This document shows positions 5,207 to 6,202 of a stretch of 6,202 nucleotides of DNA, piece after piece. The position numbers were made by a program, and so were the translations under genes. The notes under the pieces are model-generated. The model was not told the DNA's origin. It did not search any database and was given only the letters and a program-made list of their open reading frames with translations. The first letter of the stretch is position 1. Each line of letters begins with the position of its first letter. This DNA comes from an uncultured Bacilli bacterium (GTDB lineage Bacteria; Bacillota_I; Bacilli_A; RF39; UBA660): the NCBI GenBank assembly GCA_934096025.1, contig CAKOLP010000060.1, forward strand, positions 1 through 6,202. The letters are read 5' to 3'.

Positions 5207-5913
5207 AACTTATCCCCCTTTTTAAATAAACAAGTTGCAATAATTGCTAAGCTTACTGAAAACATATAGTATGCACTTTTAAGTGGGCTTATTGAAGATT
5301 TCCCATGCTCCCTTTCATGCATTTTTACTGGTACTTCTTTTATATTTAAATGACACTTATTTAAATACACTATTGTTTCTGGCTCAGGATATTCAGTTGG
5401 ATATCTTTTACTAAATATTGCTATTACTTTTTTATTTGCTGCTCTAAAGCCACTTGTCGGATCCATTATCTTAATTCCTCCGAATAATTTCATAATAAAT
5501 GATAAAATATTTTTACCAAAAATCCGCATTTTACTTGATTTGAATTCACTAATATCACCAATAAACCTTGACCCAATTACAAAGTCAGCACCTTTTTTTA
5601 TTTCTTCTAATAAAGTATTTATATAGTTTTCATCATGTTGTCCATCACCATCAAATTGAATAGCAACATCATAATCATTTGAATAAGCATATTTATATCC
5701 GGTTTGAACGGCTCCCCCTATTCCTAGATTACTAACTAAGTTTATGACATTTAAGTTATTTTCTTCACAAATTTTGGCGGTATTATCTAGGGAACCATCA
5801 TTAATAACAATATAATCTATTATATCTTTAGATTTTATATTTTTTATTTTATTTACCGTATTTAATATATTTTCTTCTTCATTGTATGCTGGTATTATTA
5901 TTAAAACTTTCAT
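5203..5913 (-). CDS. GT2 family glycosyltransferase, polyprenyl-phosphate-sugar synthase-like (DPM1/GtrB group)
   Basis: The product has 236 residues, a complete single GT-A domain of the dolichyl-phosphate-mannose-synthase-like group. Visible motifs are IIPAYNEEENI (6-16) and NDGSLDNT (38-45) for nucleotide-sugar binding, NLGIGGAVQTG (62-72), the metal-binding DGDGQHD (88-94), GSRF (114-117) and DPTSGFRA (151-158), followed by YPEPE (175-179). A hydrophobic stretch at about 215-230 near the C-terminus may be a membrane contact. Unlike GtrB proteins there is no pair of long C-terminal helices; the separate DUF2304 protein may supply that function. The expected reaction is transfer of a hexose from UDP- or GDP-sugar to undecaprenyl phosphate at the inner face of the membrane. 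The sugar cannot be read from the sequence. It starts 2 nt after the gtrA-family stop, with only a weak GAGAG-type ribosome binding site, which suggests reinitiation. It overlaps the DUF2304 start by 4 nt. Confidence 0.92.
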   Translation of the reverse strand: MKVLIIIPAYNEEENILNTVNKIKNIKSKDIIDYIVINDGSLDNTAKICEENNLNVINLVSNLGIGGAVQTGYKYAYSNDYDVAIQFDGDGQHDENYINTLLEEIKKGADFVIGSRFIGDISEFKSSKMRIFGKNILSFIMKLFGGIKIMDPTSGFRAANKKVIAIFSKRYPTEYPEPETIVYLNKCHLNIKEVPVKMHEREHGKSSISPLKSAYYMFSVSLAIIATCLFKKGDKL

Positions 5914-5915
5914 TT

Positions 5916-6202
5916 CTACTCTCTTTCTTTTTTAAATACATTAATCTTAATCAATATAAATGTTATTGGTACAGCTATAACAGCACTTACCATATAAGAA
6001 AATAATTTGGGTATTTCTAAAATTCTTATTAAAACTACCACTGATGTGACTTGTATTATAAAATTGGGAATATTGTTAAGGACAAACTTCATAAATTTAT
6101 TAAAGGATAATTTAGTCTTAAAGTTTAATACAGAATTTAGAATATAAGCTATACATAGACTTGTTAAAAAACCTAGGATATATGCTATTATTTCATTTGT
6201 TA
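5916..6202 (-). CDS. GtrA family membrane protein, 5' end beyond the window
   Basis: An open frame with no start inside the window ends at TAG 5918-5916, giving 94 C-terminal codons. The translation begins TNEIIAYILGFLTSLCIAYI and ends VFKKERE. It fits GtrA: an Asn-rich loop after the first helix (ILNSVLNFKTK), a middle helix, IPKLFSYMVSAVIAVPITFI, and the terminal K-x-x-VFKK that corresponds to the family's KFWVFK ending. Three membrane helices are visible in the fragment (about 3-21, 39-58 and 68-86); complete proteins have four and about 120-150 residues. GtrA proteins work with GtrB-like glycosyltransferases and are proposed to flip polyprenyl-phosphate-linked sugars. Here the GT2 gene follows after only 2 nt, in the same order as classic gtrA-gtrB pairs. 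The operon promoter must lie outside the window. Confidence 0.82.
   Translation of the reverse strand, partial: TNEIIAYILGFLTSLCIAYILNSVLNFKTKLSFNKFMKFVLNNIPNFIIQVTSVVVLIRILEIPKLFSYMVSAVIAVPITFILIKINVFKKERE

Overview
The window is AT-rich, Gram-positive-type DNA. Ribosome binding sites are strong (AAGGAG-like), stops are standard, and one gene product has an NPKTG sortase motif. This points to a walled, low-GC Bacillota, for example a gut-associated Bacilli/Erysipelotrichia-like or Clostridia lineage; nothing here fixes the genus. Tryptophan is encoded by TGG and one gene ends in TGA, so the standard bacterial code fits. No tRNA, rRNA, CRISPR array, insertion sequence or plasmid feature was seen.

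Left end (1-496, minus strand): the N-terminal domain of a YhcG/DUF1016-type PDDEXK nuclease-family gene. An in-frame TAA interrupts it, and recognisable family sequence continues in the same frame to the window edge. It looks like a nonsense-mutated pseudogene, or a sequencing error. It is followed by about 450 bp of very AT-rich, apparently non-coding DNA (497-953) with hairpins and a probable promoter for the next gene.

Middle (954-3442, plus strand): two separately transcribed structural or surface genes. The first is a collagen-like Gly-X-Y protein without a signal peptide, with a C-terminal beta-rich domain. The second is a secreted right-handed beta-helix protein anchored to the cell wall by an NPKTG/hydrophobic/basic sorting signal and ending in a clear intrinsic terminator.

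Right half (3505-6202, minus strand): a tightly packed operon read right to left: gtrA-family protein (partial, runs off the edge), GT2 polyprenyl-phosphate-sugar synthase-like glycosyltransferase, DUF2304 membrane protein, DUF368 (PopT-type polyprenyl-phosphate translocase family), and dgkA-type undecaprenol kinase, then a minus-strand terminator. Gaps are only 2-3 nt or genes overlap (4 and 17 nt). Family knowledge suggests one theme. The kinase regenerates undecaprenyl phosphate, DUF368 moves it across the membrane, the GT2 loads it with a sugar, and GtrA with DUF2304 assist in the membrane. The final sugar acceptor and the GT-C transferase that would use the lipid-linked sugar are not in this window.

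The two gene blocks converge at 3443-3585, where opposed terminators separate them. The most noteworthy points are the complete lipid-carrier supply operon, the single-codon lesion in the DUF1016 gene, and the architecture of the leaderless collagen-like protein.
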